DNA from: Tenrec ecaudatus
Taxonomy: Eukaryota > Chordata > Mammalia > Afrosoricida > Tenrecidae
Direction: 5' to 3'
DNA: 64,000 nucleotides
Assembly (NCBI RefSeq): GCF_050624435.1
Contig: NC_134535.1
Coordinates: 75,450,494 to 75,514,493, forward strand
In this document: positions 24,501 to 34,716 of the stretch, piece by piece
Numbering within the stretch: the first letter of the stretch is position 1
How the letters are laid out: every line of letters begins with the position of its first letter
The notes under the pieces: model-generated
The model's database searches: none
What the model saw: the letters and a program-made list of their open reading frames with translations, nothing else
Told to the model about the DNA's origin: nothing
Translations under genes and position numbers: made by a program

Positions 24501-25922
24501 AACCACGCAGGCGCCGTCAGGTTTTCCCAGCGACGAAGGGCACCTGCGTGCTCCCACCTGTGTCCTCCTTTGGCGAGGGGCGGGAGGGAAGGGCTAGTTC
24601 CGGAGGAGGAACAACGACCGTCGCAGCTGGGGCACACGTCCCCTGGGATCATTTCTCCTGCTTCGGCTGCTGCGGCCCGGCCCGGGAATCAGGGCTGTGC
24701 CTGCCCAGTGCCAACTTTGATGCCTCTCTTCCGCCATTCTCCCCCCAACCCCCCAGGCCTGGTACCTCTTCTGGGAGGGGCAGGGCGGGGCCGGGTAACG
24801 GGCTCAGCCTGGCGGGGTGAAGCATCCGGCCCCTCTGCGGGCGCGGGCTCGGAGCCAGCGACCCGGGGGTTCCTGCCTTCACTCCGGGGTGGGGGGGAAG
24901 GGTGGGGCCGGCGGGGCGGAGTGTGGGCGGCGGGCACTGCAGCAGCCGCACTCCCCTCTCGCGCACCGCACCCCCGCCCTTTGTCCGCCGTGCCGCAGCC
25001 CGGCCGCCGAGCCCGAGCCCGAGGCTTCCAGGCGCCCGCCGGACCCCGCAGGTCCCGCCAGTTGCGGGCTCACCAAGCAGTGCTCCCCAGCGGGTGGGTC
25101 CCAGCGGGGAACCCGAGAGCGAGCGGGAAAGGGCCCAGAACCTTGTGGCCTTAAGTGGGTAAAAAGTCTAGAGGAGGAGAGGAGAGGCAGGGCACCCTCA
25201 GGGTGCCGAAGGGGACCGGATGCCCGGAGCAGCAGCGGCGCGAGAGGCGCCAGGAGCGAGGCCGGCGTCCATTAGGACGGCGAGGCTGGGAGGGCGCCCC
25301 GAGCCCCAGATGGCATGACTGCTCTTGCCCAAGAGCCGAGTCAGGAAGAAGTCCTGGTTCCGGGCAAAGCTCTGGACCTGGCCGTGCGGAAAGGCTTAGT
25401 GGGGGCAGAGAGGGGCTGCGGTTGGTTCCCAAGTGGCGCGTCCCCGCCCGCAGGGGCCCAGGGCGGCCCACTCCCCGCAGGTGGGGCTCACTCTGGGGAC
25501 ACGCGCCGCCCCGAGACTGCGGTGGGGCTCACCCAGGCAGGCAGCTCGCGGTGGCTCATGTAGAGCGTCTTCGCCGTGAGCCGCTCCTCGTCGTCCAGCA
25601 GCTGCCGCGCTGCCCGAAGGCTCCGCTCTTTCTCGTCGCGGACCCGGCGCCACCCTAAGTAGAGGGCGAGGCCGAAGAGCACGAAACCCACGCTGAGTCC
25701 CATTGCCCCGGCCAGGTACACCGGTATCAGCACCAGCAACCGCCGCCCGAACGAAGTCAGCACCGCCAGGGCCTCGCCCGCCGCGCCGGGTGCTGCAGGT
25801 TGGCCCTCGGAGCCGGGGTCCGGCTGGGTGTGAGCGGTGGGGGGCTGGCCAGGGGGCTCGGAGGGAGCTGAGGGCTGGCCCACAGCATCGGGCCCGGATC
25901 CCTCCACAGGAGAACGCTCCAT
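12694..25922 (-). CDS. ESYT1: ESYT1, extended synaptotagmin-1, complete, 31 coding exons
   Basis: ESYT1 tethers the endoplasmic reticulum to the plasma membrane and transfers lipids at contact sites. It is ER-anchored, with an SMP lipid-transfer domain and five C2 domains that bind Ca2+ and phospholipid. CDS exons in transcript order: 25533..25922, 24149..24190, 23853..23987, 23655..23728, 23450..23522, 23201..23290, 22995..23050, 22327..22450, 22067..22243, 21872..21954, 21555..21603, 21334..21420, 21148..21240, 20833..20904, 20551..20637, 18771..18920, 18397..18552, 18083..18259, 17837..17919, 17719..17767, 17531..17620, 17319..17414, 16992..17063, 16440..16526, 14044..14184, 13775..13920, 13590..13688, 13375..13506, 13189..13294, 12923..12972, 12694..12733. 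They total 3306 nt, or 1101 aa plus TAG, against 1104 aa in human, and every junction keeps frame. All introns are GT-AG except the one after 18397 (GC-AG). Confidence 0.97.
14225..14395 (+). mobile_element. AfroSINE copy in ESYT1 intron 24
   Basis: 'ggctgttaaccacgaggtcagtgcttcaaacccaccag' followed by 'gatggggtcgctacgagtgagaa'. It begins about 40 bp from exon 25. The rest of this intron (about 14.4-16.4 kb) shows no recognisable gene or repeat. Confidence 0.75.
16644..16990 (-). mobile_element. LINE 3' end abutting the ESYT1 exon 23 splice donor
   Basis: The same LINE terminus as elsewhere, in the gene's sense orientation. It runs from the A-rich 3' end at 16644 to a 5' truncation point that appears to reach the exon 23 donor at 16991/16990. 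Confidence 0.7.
18771..22243 (-). CDS. ESYT1: ESYT1 C2A and C2B domains (exons 9-16)
   Basis: Exons 9-12 encode C2A: GIIRIHLLAARGLSSKDEYV, KSDPYALVRVGTQTF, FDKDPDKDDFLGRMKLDVG. Asp residues in KSDPY and DKDPDKDD are the usual Ca2+ ligands. Exons 13-16 encode C2B, ending LDQWFQLSSSGPSSRLYMKLV. Human VLDDWFPLQ is VLDHWFPLQ here, with His at the exon 11/12 junction. Intron 15 (18921-20550) has been invaded by five adjacent AfroSINE copies. Confidence 0.95.
19301..19498 (+). mobile_element. AfroSINE copy (cluster 1 of 5)
   Basis: 'ggagcttgggtggcacagtgggttatgcattgagctgc', then 'gttcaaatccatcag', then 'cccacggggcagttctactctgtgcggtagggt'. Well preserved. Confidence 0.85.
19514..19712 (+). mobile_element. 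AfroSINE copy (cluster 2 of 5)
   Basis: 'aaggagccccggtatcactgcag', then 'caaacccaccagctgc', then 'atcggaatctactcgatggca'. The 3' end carries the usual GAATC-ACTCGATGGCA motif. Confidence 0.8.
19724..19895 (+). mobile_element. AfroSINE copy (cluster 3 of 5)
   Basis: 'aaggagcccttgcggtgcaacagttaggtgctaacc', then 'ggttcgtggttcgaacccaccc'. The tRNA-like B box is intact. Confidence 0.85.
19915..20095 (-). mobile_element. AfroSINE copy, antisense (cluster 4 of 5)
   Basis: 'cacagcgaccctgtaggac', then 'cagaactgccccctgtgggtctccaagactg', then 'ctggccttgtggatagcag'. Confidence 0.8.
20096..20245 (+). mobile_element. AfroSINE copy (cluster 5 of 5)
   Basis: 'cgaatggctaagtggtgac', then 'cagtttgcacccacccggagc', then 'cgcatggggtcgctgagttggcaat'. 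More diverged than its neighbours. Confidence 0.65.
22327..25922 (-). CDS. ESYT1: ESYT1 membrane hairpin and SMP domain (exons 1-8)
   Basis: Exon 1 (130 aa) starts MERSPVEGSG, has a Pro-rich cytosolic head, then a hydrophobic hairpin (about residues 61-90: LLVLIPVYLAGAMGLSVGF and onwards) that inserts in the ER membrane. RELPAW ends the exon, and exon 2 supplies VSFPDVEKVEWLNK. Exons 3-8 encode the SMP domain (about residues 135-310), including IVAQVWPFLGQYMEKLLA, KVHPGQSKNQILLDLNL and MILEPLIGDLPIVGAVSMFF. SMP domains dimerise into a lipid-carrying channel. Paired exon sizes (135, 74+73, 90, 56+124) close the frame. Confidence 0.95.
22890..22988 (+). mobile_element. Old mammalian repeat (MIR/L2-like tail)
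   Basis: 'ggaagacacagctgcacactttactgctctgtg' and 'ttaggaggtgttcaataaaac' resemble the '...ggtgctcaataaat' tail of ancient mammalian repeats. It lies in ESYT1 intron 7. Confidence 0.5.
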
Positions 25923-26335
25923 AGTGCCGCCTCCGGGAGGACCCGCCCGACCCAGAGAGCAACCGGAGATCCCCTGCTCGGCGGGGCAGCTGCCCCCTGC
26001 AAACCGTGGTCACCAGGATGGGGGAAGGGCCTCCAGGCCACGCCCCCTGCCCCTGCCGGCTCGGATTGGTCGGAGGCCGGGAGACCAGGCGGAGTCAAGG
26101 GCTGAGACCCCGCCCCTCCTGCTTGGGGCAGGGCGTCCCGGATTGGACTCGCCTGCCGAGCTGGGCGGTCGGGACGGCGGGGCCAGGAGGAAGGGCCTCA
26201 AAGGACAGCATTTGATTGGCGAGAACGCGGAGGAGGCGCGGGGCCCCATTTAAAGGAGAGGCGGGCCCAGGCGCTCCCTGCACGTGGCGATTGGAGTGCC
26301 TGTGGTATGACGTGTTGCGGAGCTCCACCGCCAAT
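24700..26335 (-). promoter_or_regulatory. ESYT1: ESYT1 CpG-island promoter with CCAAT-box array
   Basis: GC-rich, CpG-dense sequence spans ESYT1 exon 1 and upstream. Four inverted CCAAT boxes (ATTGG on plus) occur at 26065-26069, 26142-26146, 26215-26219 and 26290-26294, with GC boxes (CCCCGCCCC near 26110) between them. A further CCAAT at 26331-26335 is on the plus strand. No TATA box is evident. The transcription start is probably between 25930 and 26060, but it is not determined by sequence alone. Confidence 0.7.
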
Positions 26336-28160
26336 TACTGGGTAGTAGAGGGAGCCCGAGTTACGGAGTTAGGAATTTGGGAAGTTGTGGAAGGTCAGGT
26401 TTTCCCTCTAGCCCATGCTGATGGTTTGGAAATCCTTGTCTCTGGGATTCCTGTGTGTTTATGTGTCAGCTTTCCTTCGTTTTCAGTCGGAAAGGCTATA
26501 CTTCATCCTTTATTTCCTCCCCGATTGCCCTTCGAAAAGGAAAGAAAATTACCCTATTTGGCATGAAAGCGATGATGTCCGACCTGTCTATCTGGTCCTC
26601 AGCTCCCCACTTTGACAGGCACTTGGGGAAAACTCGCAGAGTCGGACAATTAGAGTTGGATGATCTTTTTTTTAAAAAACGGGGTTTTTTTTGGTGGGGG
26701 TGGGGAGTAGGCAGCTGAGGAGTAGAAAGTAAAGCTTTCTTTTCAGAAATCTTCACGTCAGTCAGCCATCTATAGCTCTACGGGGGGTGGGGGGAACGAG
26801 AACGAAATCCTCTTTAAAAAATTAAAAAAGTTGTCTCCAAAAATAAGGGGCCTCAACTACAGACGTTTTTGAAGAATTTTCTGACCTGAGGAAATGCTAA
26901 GCCACCATGAGGAGAAAGTCAAGAGGGAGAAGATGCTTGAGTTGGAAGATCTGGAGTACAGTAAAAAACAAGGCAGTTCTCCCTTGTGCTAACAGTGTAG
27001 GCTAAGGAAAAGTGCGGGGTATATTAATGCCAACCATTATGGTTCATTAACTGGCCTTGGAAGTGGGTGGTCTTGAAACCTAAAAACTAATTGGAAGCAC
27101 AAGCGGTAAGGGTTGGGCATAAGCTAGATTTGACATCTAATGCAGCAGCCGTACCATTTATGGAGTTACTCTGTTGCGGCAGGAAACAGGGCTGACTGTT
27201 GAGAGGGACTAGATGTGCAGCTGATGGATTTTATCTGACTGCAGGGCATAGAGTTCATCAGACTGGTTCATCAGAGCTGCGTAACCTGACCCTGCCCATC
27301 TCTCTCCCTCAGTTCTCTCACTTCCCTTTTTCTTCCACTGTGTGGCCGGCAGTTTGAGATAAATTCTAGATAATACTCATTTGCAGAAATTTCTGAGCAA
27401 CACTTTTCTGTCTTCCATAACCCCAGAGGGGAGCAGTTAGAAAACGGATCTGGTTGCTCAAAGGAATTATTTGCTTGCCAACTGATAAAGCAGAATGCTA
27501 CACGAAAAACAACAAAACTGAGGAGACTCCCTAGGGAGAAACCTCCATAAACTGACACTTTAAAAGAGATGAGAGTGGGGGGTTCTGAAGGTTCCTTTCC
27601 AAACTTCTGTCCTTCCTCACCCTCACCCCCATCCAGATCATCAGACCCTCCTACTGAGGACGTCCTGGGGCTGACAGCTCACCCTCAGGAAGGCCTTGGG
27701 CCCAGCAGGGGGCCCAGGAGCCACAGGATCAGCAGCTGCAATGCGGGCACCAGAACAAGTAAACAGGGTGGGGCCCCGCCTACTGACGATTCTGTACCCA
27801 GGTGCCACCTGGTGGTGGTAAGTAGTAAGTGGGGGACAGGAAGGAATGGCCATTTGTCAGAGGAAGTGTCTTTAAAGGGTGGGGCCTAAATTAAGCCAGT
27901 GCTGAAACTTCCTGGGTATATAATCTGCACTTATATGTAAACTATAATTGCCTCCTATGGGTCAGAGGTTAAAGATACTGTATTCTTAGTCTGGACCCAG
28001 AAAGGGCCACGGGATTGCCCATTTCTGTTATTCCTGCAAAGGTACTGTGAAGTGGCCGTCCCATGTTTGGATGGCATAGTTTCTTAGGCCAAGTTTGGAC
28101 TCAGACTGCCTGACTAGGACCCGAGAAACCCTGCATTCTCAGAGGCAAAAACGGACACAA
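26336..28160. other. ESYT1-ZC3H10 intergenic sequence, first part
   Basis: No gene is recognised. Short open frames lack family resemblance. No clear repeat was assigned. Confidence 0.3.
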
Positions 28161-28164
28161 GAAT

Positions 28165-28245
28165 GTCACCTATCGTGTCAAGGCTCTGCTACATGTAAAG
28201 CACCTAGCACCATGCCTTGGCTTGTATTAAGCACCCAGCACCCTT
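28165..28245 (+). mobile_element. MIR-like ancient SINE fragment
   Basis: 'atgtaaagcacctagcaccatgccttgg' matches the MIR block 'gtaaagcgcctggcacagtgcctgg'. Confidence 0.55.
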
Positions 28246-28884
28246 TGGAATGCCCTCTTTCATTTCCTGAGGGGCACCCCAGAGCCTTTTTGTCCTCTCG
28301 TGCAGCTATTGGATCTCACTTCAGACTACTCTGGGCAGTTTCTTCAGCTACATCAGCCAACCCTCTAAAAATGGACAGTACTCTGGGGTGTTGCCACGTA
28401 CACAAAACATGGTGAAACTGTTGTTACACACACACACCCCACTACCGTTCCACCACCCTCACAGAGCTCGTCTACCCTTAGAACCGCGCAGGCTCAGGAG
28501 CATTTGCTGACTGGTCGAGAGGACCTAGATGTTCATACTTGTAGACCACTGGAAACCCTAGGTTGTTCTGAGGCAACTACCACTAACACAGGCCTCTGCA
28601 TTATTCCTCAGACAAGTTCAGGGGTTTCTTTTCTTTTTTAATGCAAAGTTTTGCTGTTTATTTCTAAGGAAGTGATTTTAATGGGGCAGGGGGAGGTCAG
28701 TGTTTTATAGTCAATCCAATTGACTTTGACTACTATCTAGTACTTCCTTGTGTTGAAAAATGGGTTTTGTCTGTTTTTCCAAGTTGATTTGTTATTTTTA
28801 AGGATATGTAGCACTATCACTAGATTTCTTTACTACAAATGCACGAGGTCAGCACTAGCTGGATAAACATGCTCTCAATACGAG

Positions 28885-28965
28885 GAAGTCCTAGGTGTGC
28901 CGTGGGTTAGTGCTGGGCTGCTAACCGCAAGGCGGGCAGTTCAAGCCGTTAGGGGCTCATCTGGT
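28885..28965 (+). mobile_element. AfroSINE 5' fragment
   Basis: 'tgccgtgggttagtgctgggctgctaaccgcaaggcgggcagttcaa' is the tRNA-like head of the SINE. The 3' half is unclear. Confidence 0.7.
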
Positions 28966-29167
28966 TGTCAGTTAGGCTACGTTCTCCTGTAGGGCACACA
29001 CAATCTCACTAAACACCAACATTACACAAGGTCTTCCAGTGACAAGGATGACACGAGACCAAAACCAGACTTCACAGTTTTAAGCTCAGACAAGGTAAGT
29101 GTTCAAACCCCAAAATATATCCCCTCAGCTAATGAGTAAAGGCTTTTTTTTCTTCAGTAGCTATCAG

Positions 29168-29356
29168 GAACCCTGGTGGTGAAGTGGTTATGTATCAGGC
29201 TGGTAACCCTAAAGTCAATAGTTTACATCTACCTTAGAAGAAAGGTGGGGCTTGCTACCCCCACAAAGTCTTGGAAACCCACATGGGCATTTCTACCCTG
29301 TCCTATAGGGTCACTATGAATTGTAATCGACTGATGCAGTGGGCAGTTTTTGTTTT
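29168..29356 (+). mobile_element. AfroSINE copy, nearly complete
   Basis: 'ggaaccctggtggtgaagtggttatgt', then 'cttggaaacccacatgggcatttctaccctgtcctatagggtcactatgaattg', ending in a T-rich tract. Confidence 0.9.
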
Positions 29357-29484
29357 TCTTAAACTGGTTACAGCCTTAGGTCTGCTTTCCTTTCAGATGA
29401 TAGGTTTCTAGCTGTTGGCCTACTGCCCCGTTTAAAGCAAGAATTACTCAGCTGCCCTCAGATTTGTATGTTTGCATTATAGCC

Positions 29485-29692
29485 CATACGCCAAGCTCAA
29501 TGCCATCCAGTCAATTCCAATTCATACCAAGCTTATCGAACAGGGTAGAACTCCTGTGAGTTTCTAAGGCTGTAACTCTTTACGGGTGTAGACAGCCTCC
29601 ATTTTCTTGTGAAGAACGGTTGGTAGTTTTGAACTGGTGACCTTGAGGGTAGCAGCCCAATTCCTAACCACTATGTCACCAGGGGTCTATTA
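29485..29692 (-). mobile_element. AfroSINE copy, nearly complete
   Basis: 'caatgccatccagtcaattcc', then 'cagggtagaactcctgtgagtttctaaggctgtaactctttacggg', then 'ccactatgtcaccaggggtc'. Confidence 0.9.
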
Positions 29693-29699
29693 TAGCTGA

Positions 29700-31010
29700 G
29701 TAGTTGCTTTTGCAGCACCCCCAGGGGATGGTGTCATCTACTCTGGGAAGCACTGTTATAGGTAAGATACCTAACCATAGAATTACCCAATCCAGATGAG
29801 CCCTGTATTCCTTGGACCTTCCCCCAAATCTAAATCTGTCTTCTGAGACCCCACTGCACCCCACTGTGAGTGCAGTGAACATTAAATCTAACATGCTCAA
29901 CTACAGGTGCACCTGGAGGGCTTACCTGGAGCACACTGACGTACGGCAGGCAGTGTCTACTTCCCCAAAGCAAACCTACCACTCAGCAAAAAGTCACGAC
30001 TTGATGGGAAAGAATTCATGTTGGTCTCTATGATCACATTCTTTGCTAAATGTTCACAAACCATCTCTTTGAATAATCTAGAATACTGCCAGAAAACCAA
30101 CATTAAATGTGTTAATGTGTCATGTCTATAATCCACAAACAAGATTTGCCCACTTTTTAGTCTTTAGCCCATTTCCCCGCCCTCTCCCCCAAATAACTGG
30201 CCTTTAAACCCATGTAACTGAAGTGATCAATTGGCCATGAGAGCAAGAGGTAGCAGGAGGTATGGTGGGGAAGCATGACCCAGGACCATAATCTGTCCTC
30301 CCAAATTACACTATTTCCATTAGACTGGACACCTGAGTTGTCTCCCCTAAATCAGCCATGAGCCCAGGAGGAACTGAGGTTTGCTTACTGGGGCTCTGGC
30401 CTTTTGAGCCACACGTGGATTTAAAGCCTTCCCTGGTTCTATGTGGGGGCAGAGGGAAGGAATAAACCCTGAGGCTTGTGTCCCCAGAAGAACTCTTTTT
30501 TTCCCAGCACCTCCCAAGGCTTTAAGGATTAAGGCATTGGCCACTGAGGAAAAGACAGGGTAGGAGGAACATGAACTGCCATCAACAACCCAGACAGAAA
30601 ATCGCCACCTGCCCTGCGGTTTGAATAAGGGAGGGTTTGTCAACTATATCCCATCCCGTTCTCATCACATGTACCCTCTTGAGTACCTGCCCTCTTAAAT
30701 GACCCTAGGAGCCCTGGTTACCAAGGCAACATGGGACTAGTACTTGTAGACAGAGACCAGAGACAGATGGGGCTATTTTTAGAGGAGACGAGGTGGCTCC
30801 AATGGTGTTAGCCCATAAAACACCTTCCCCGAGAGCCCTACTTGAGAGCCCTACTTGGTCGTGTTCCGGGTCTCCACCCTTTGCTGGGTTCCTTCCCACC
30901 TTCTCCATGCCATGTGAGGGTAGGGTCTCCATCCCATTTTAGCATGTGACCTACTTTTTGCTCTCATCTCCCCACACAGAACATCTAAACAAGTTTCCAA
31001 TGCCTCCATT
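29700..31010. other. ESYT1-ZC3H10 intergenic sequence, last part
   Basis: I recognise no gene, RNA or repeat here. Confidence 0.3.
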
Positions 31011-31028
31011 TGTTAAAAATAATTCTCT

Positions 31029-31034
31029 TTTATT
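31029..31034 (-). promoter_or_regulatory. Likely ZC3H10 polyadenylation signal
   Basis: AATAAA on the minus strand (reading AGAAATAAAAGAG), 575 bp past the ZC3H10 stop. It predicts a 3' end near 31010. Confidence 0.6.
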
Positions 31035-31608
31035 TCTTTGGAAAGTGGTGGGTCCTGCCCTATGGGTCTCCAGCCCAAAGTGATAGATGTTCCCCGAGTC
31101 TTGGGCTGGAGTACTATGGTCCCCGCCTTCCCAGGGACCCAGGAACAATTTCTATGCTGTCCAACTCAACTGGGCCCTGCGATGCCTGAAGGCTCCTAAG
31201 GGGCCTTTCTCCCCTGATCATTCACTTCCCAATCTTTCCTGGCTTCCCCCCTGAGCAGGGTTTTTGGTTTTCTTCTGCCAAAGCCAGTGCTGAAACCTGT
31301 TCTGTGCTGTGAAGAGAGGAGAGACCAGATATGCCCTTAGGCAGCCCTTCCCCTCAGCTGGCTTCAGTCTGTACTCCCCAGCAAACCCCTTCTGGAAAGC
31401 TTGGAGGAAGACGGACAAGACGGACCATCATGAAAGGGAGGAGAGAGAAAACACACCGGCCCAAGGCCTTCTCGGAAGCATACTCCTTGCAGTCTCTTGT
31501 ACAGTTCAAGCGAGCCCTTCAGGCAGGGCCTGGGAGGACTAGCGAGTGTGCAAGAGCCCGTCGACCGCAGCCCCAGGCGGCGATACCAGGGGGTGTCCAG
31601 CTGCTCCA

Positions 31609-32907
31609 TCAGTGCGGCATGGCTGTGATGCGCATGCTCTGGGAAGCAATGGGGTAAGTCACCATGGGGGTGGTGGTATGGCTCATTGTGATTCCTGCCA
31701 AGGGCTGGGCCATGGATACGGCCACAGGGGCCACAGACACAGCCACGGGAGCCATGGAGACAGGAGGGGGTGCCATTCCCTGGGCAATTGTTTGAGCCAG
31801 AGCAGCCGACAGTGGTGTGATCTCTGGGTTCAAGTGTGGAGGTGGGGGTGGTGGCGCAGCAGGAGGTGCAGCATTAGTTGGGGGAGCAGCAGGAGCCCCA
31901 GTGGGGGCCACTAGTTCTTGCTGAGATACAGGGCGGGGCTGCAGAGCTTGGCTGCTGAGAGTAGTGTGAGTCTGGGCGATGCCATGGTTAAAAGTGGCAA
32001 CAGTGCCCACAGTGGGGGCCAGAGTCTGCTCAGTTGCTGGTGCAGTGGAGCTCAGGGTTATGACCTTGGCCTGATTACGAAACTGGGCGTTTTGTTCCAG
32101 CAGCACTTCATTGGTGGCCAGCAGGTTGCTGACTTGTTTCTTGAGCTCCTCTACCCGCTTCCTGAGCATGGCGTTCTCCTCCTCCAAGAGTCTGCACTCC
32201 ACCCCTCGGGATGGAGCCAGGGTGTAGTCGTACGATTCAAAATGGGGGCCATCTGGAGCACAGCACCCACCTCGCCGACGCTTGGGACCTGGTTCATGGT
32301 CCTCAAATCCCCTGTCAGGGAGGTCACAGATGTCGTACAGATCATGACGTCGCCCAGGGGGGACTGGGCCTGTGGACCCCCCACCTCCAGTTCCTCCTCC
32401 ACCCCGAGCATCAAACTCAAAGTCCCGTTGCAGGTGACGGAACTTGCACTTGGCGCCTCTCTGGCAGTCGCCCTTGAGGAAGTCACGGCAGATGGGGACT
32501 TCTTCCTTGCCGTTAGGTAGGTCTGCCGGCGAGAGGCCCAGGCCAGCAGCCACTTTCTGCCTCAGCCGAGGGGGAAGCTCTCCTGTCTTCTTATAACCAT
32601 CCTCATCTTCTTTGGAGCCATGGATAAATCGGCAGTTTGGCCGGCTACACTCCTTGTTCTGGAAGTCATGGCAGAAGATGAACTCATTTTTGCTTACCCC
32701 CAAGTTGGACACCTCACTCATGTCTGGATGGCGATAGCGGCACCGTTTGCCCCGCTTGCACACATTCCTCAGGAAGTCTCTGCAGATGGCATCTGAGTTG
32801 GCCCCAGCACCGCCTGCCCCTGCCCCACTGGCTTCCTCGCTGCCACCACCTCCAGGGCCTCCACTGCTGCTCCCAGTGCCATTGGCATAGTTGTCCCGGT
32901 CAGGCAT
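31609..32907 (-). CDS. ZC3H10: ZC3H10, CCCH zinc-finger protein 10, complete single coding exon
   Basis: A 432-aa RNA-binding protein of the C3H1 zinc-finger class, linked in the literature to microRNA processing and mitochondrial regulation. Three CCCH fingers are visible: C42-C50-C56-H60, C79-C87-C92-H96 and C140-C148-C154-H158. Then come a Gly-rich linker, a basic GPKRRRGG stretch (about 207-214, possible nuclear signal) and a leucine-rich coiled coil (about 236-280: LLEEENAMLRKRVEELKKQ). A long Pro/Ala/Val/Thr-rich tail ends SMRITAMPH. The start MPDRDNYANG and length (human 434 aa) match the family. The exon begins at 32962 after a TTTTTTTTCTAG acceptor, leaving 54 nt of leader before the ATG. 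The intact frame, normal introns in the leader and no A-tail argue against a retrocopy. Confidence 0.97.
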   Translation of the reverse strand: MPDRDNYANGTGSSSGGPGGGGSEEASGAGAGGAGANSDAICRDFLRNVCKRGKRCRYRHPDMSEVSNLGVSKNEFIFCHDFQNKECSRPNCRFIHGSKEDEDGYKKTGELPPRLRQKVAAGLGLSPADLPNGKEEVPICRDFLKGDCQRGAKCKFRHLQRDFEFDARGGGGTGGGGSTGPVPPGRRHDLYDICDLPDRGFEDHEPGPKRRRGGCCAPDGPHFESYDYTLAPSRGVECRLLEEENAMLRKRVEELKKQVSNLLATNEVLLEQNAQFRNQAKVITLSSTAPATEQTLAPTVGTVATFNHGIAQTHTTLSSQALQPRPVSQQELVAPTGAPAAPPTNAAPPAAPPPPPPHLNPEITPLSAALAQTIAQGMAPPPVSMAPVAVSVAPVAVSMAQPLAGITMSHTTTPMVTYPIASQSMRITAMPH

Positions 32908-33033
32908 CCTGGTCCCCTCCCACTCAGGGCTTTCTTCCTTTTCGTGCCACCCTTGGTGACAGCTAGAAAAAAAAGGAGAGCTGTGTCAACCAGGAGTCTC
33001 CCAGAGAGACAGACCTCCACTCTTCTTAACTGC

Positions 33034-33070
33034 AGGGCAGGGCAGGGCAGGGCAAGGCAGGGCAAGGCAG
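33034..33070. repeat. GGGCA short tandem repeat
   Basis: About seven imperfect GGGCA/AGGCA units in the intron just upstream of the ZC3H10 coding exon. G-rich on the plus strand and C-rich in the transcript. Confidence 0.85.
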
Positions 33071-33431
33071 CCCAGAGAAGCTGGAGAGGAAAAGGCTTTG
33101 GAGAAAGCCAATCTAAGGGACAAGGACTCTTGTTTGGACTGGCTGGTTTGTCAGAAGTCCCCGCCCAGGCCCTTGTGCACCTGGTCTGGGTCAAAATGAT
33201 TCACACTTGCCTGGCTAATGGAGGGAGGGAGGGAGGGGGCTGGGGTGAAGCCAACAAATCTCAATGATGATAGAGTGGCTGAAGAGGGGGAAGGGAGAGA
33301 ATCTGGTTAGAGTTTATCTCCCCTCCTGAGCTGACCTTATTAAAGTTATGGAAGTGAAATTAAAACTAGTGTCTGTGTCTAAATAAGCCCCGAGGAGAAG
33401 AGGAACAGTGGCCAACATAGGCTGGTGGAAA

Positions 33432-33640
33432 ATGGGAGCCCTGGTGGTGTACTGGGGTATGCGTTGGGCTGCTAACCACAGGGTCAGCAGTTTGAACGCA
33501 CTGGGCAGCTCTGAGGGAGCCGAGAGGGGTTGTCTGCCCTTGTAGCGATTTGCAGCCTTGGAAACCTAAAGGGGCAGTTCTACCCAGTGCAGCAGTCACT
33601 CTGTGTTGGAATGGGCTAGATGGCAAGGGCGGATTTGGAG
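33432..33640 (+). mobile_element. AfroSINE copy, nearly complete
   Basis: 'gggagccctggtggtgtactggggtatgcgttgggctgctaacc', then 'gtcagcagtttgaac', then 'ccttggaaacctaaaggggcagttctaccc'. It lies in the ZC3H10 leader intron. Confidence 0.92.
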
Positions 33641-34283
33641 GTACAACAGTATTCCTTAACCCTTCTTCTGCGGCTCTCAGGTGAGGGCCCTGCAGGTGCC
33701 AGATCGCCAAATCCCAAGAAACCCTGGGAGAAAAGACTTGTACAAGCAGCTTGAGGCCAGTTCCTAAACATTGTGTAGACTCTCCTCATCCGCCAACACT
33801 CTCAGCCCGTGACAACAGCCTCCTCCTAACCCCCCCCCCCTTCACGAGTTCTATAGCTGGAAATTCAACCTTTGGGAACCAGAACAAAACCATGTGTGAA
33901 GAGGCCATGGTAGGAGGAAGGAGTTAATTCTACAGGAATAAGTGACCTTGCTTTCCTCATTCCACACCCTCTTCCTACCCACCTTTCCTATGGGAAGATC
34001 CCGCTGACATCAAACCACACCATTCTTCACACCATAAAGATCCTCTTTATTTATAGACTCCATAAAAGCTTTTTAAGTCTCCTCTTTCCCAAGAGAGCTC
34101 TGGAATGTCAGTCTGCTGCCCTGGGTCTACCCACTCACTCCCCTCCCCCTCTCCATCCACAAGATTGGGAGAGGATGGCTACCACGTGTCTGACAGTCTC
34201 TGTCTGACATGCTAAGCCTTTCCTCGGCAAACACGCCCTCTGTTGTCCGAAAAGGAAAACGTCACTTTGTCTCCACAAGTATA

Positions 34284-34482
34284 ATGGCTTTTACGGAGCA
34301 GAGCATCTTGATCGATAAAGCTTGCGCTGCTCACCACCAAAGTCAGTGGTTCAAACCCATGAGATGCTTTGTGGAAGATGAGACTGTATGCCCCCATAAA
34401 GGTTTACAGTCTTGGAAACCTTGAGGAGCAATTCTGTCTTCTAAGCCACTCTGAATCAAGATCAACCCAATGGCAGTGGATG
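34284..34482 (+). mobile_element. AfroSINE copy
   Basis: 'aaagtcagtggttcaaacccatgag', then 'ccataaaggtttacagtcttggaaacc', then 'gatcaacccaatggcagtgga'. Confidence 0.85.
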
Positions 34483-34716
34483 TAAGGCTTGTGAATTATA
34501 TTTATTTTTTATCTCCTACTCCCCACTTACTTCCATTGCCATAACTTCACCTGCAGTTACCCACTCAAAAGTGAACTGACCAGACCAGAGACCCCACATT
34601 ATCTGTAAAACTGGTTATTTTCCTCCAAGGAGAGGTAACTCCAAAATAACACAGTCAAGGAAAAGGGTTATATTTTATCTCCCCTTCTGAGATGACCTGA
34701 GGGAGAAAAACCAAAA

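Noticed and set aside
24570-25154. 194-codon plus-strand frame
   Set aside because: Arg/Pro/Gly-rich translation from the ESYT1 CpG island. Long stop-free frames are expected at this GC content and no domain is visible.
31918-32520. 200-codon plus-strand frame
   Set aside because: Antisense shadow of the ZC3H10 coding exon.
33034-33070. Regularly repeated GGGCA units as a possible array
   Set aside because: A short tandem repeat with no spacers, in a mammalian intron. Not a CRISPR-like array.
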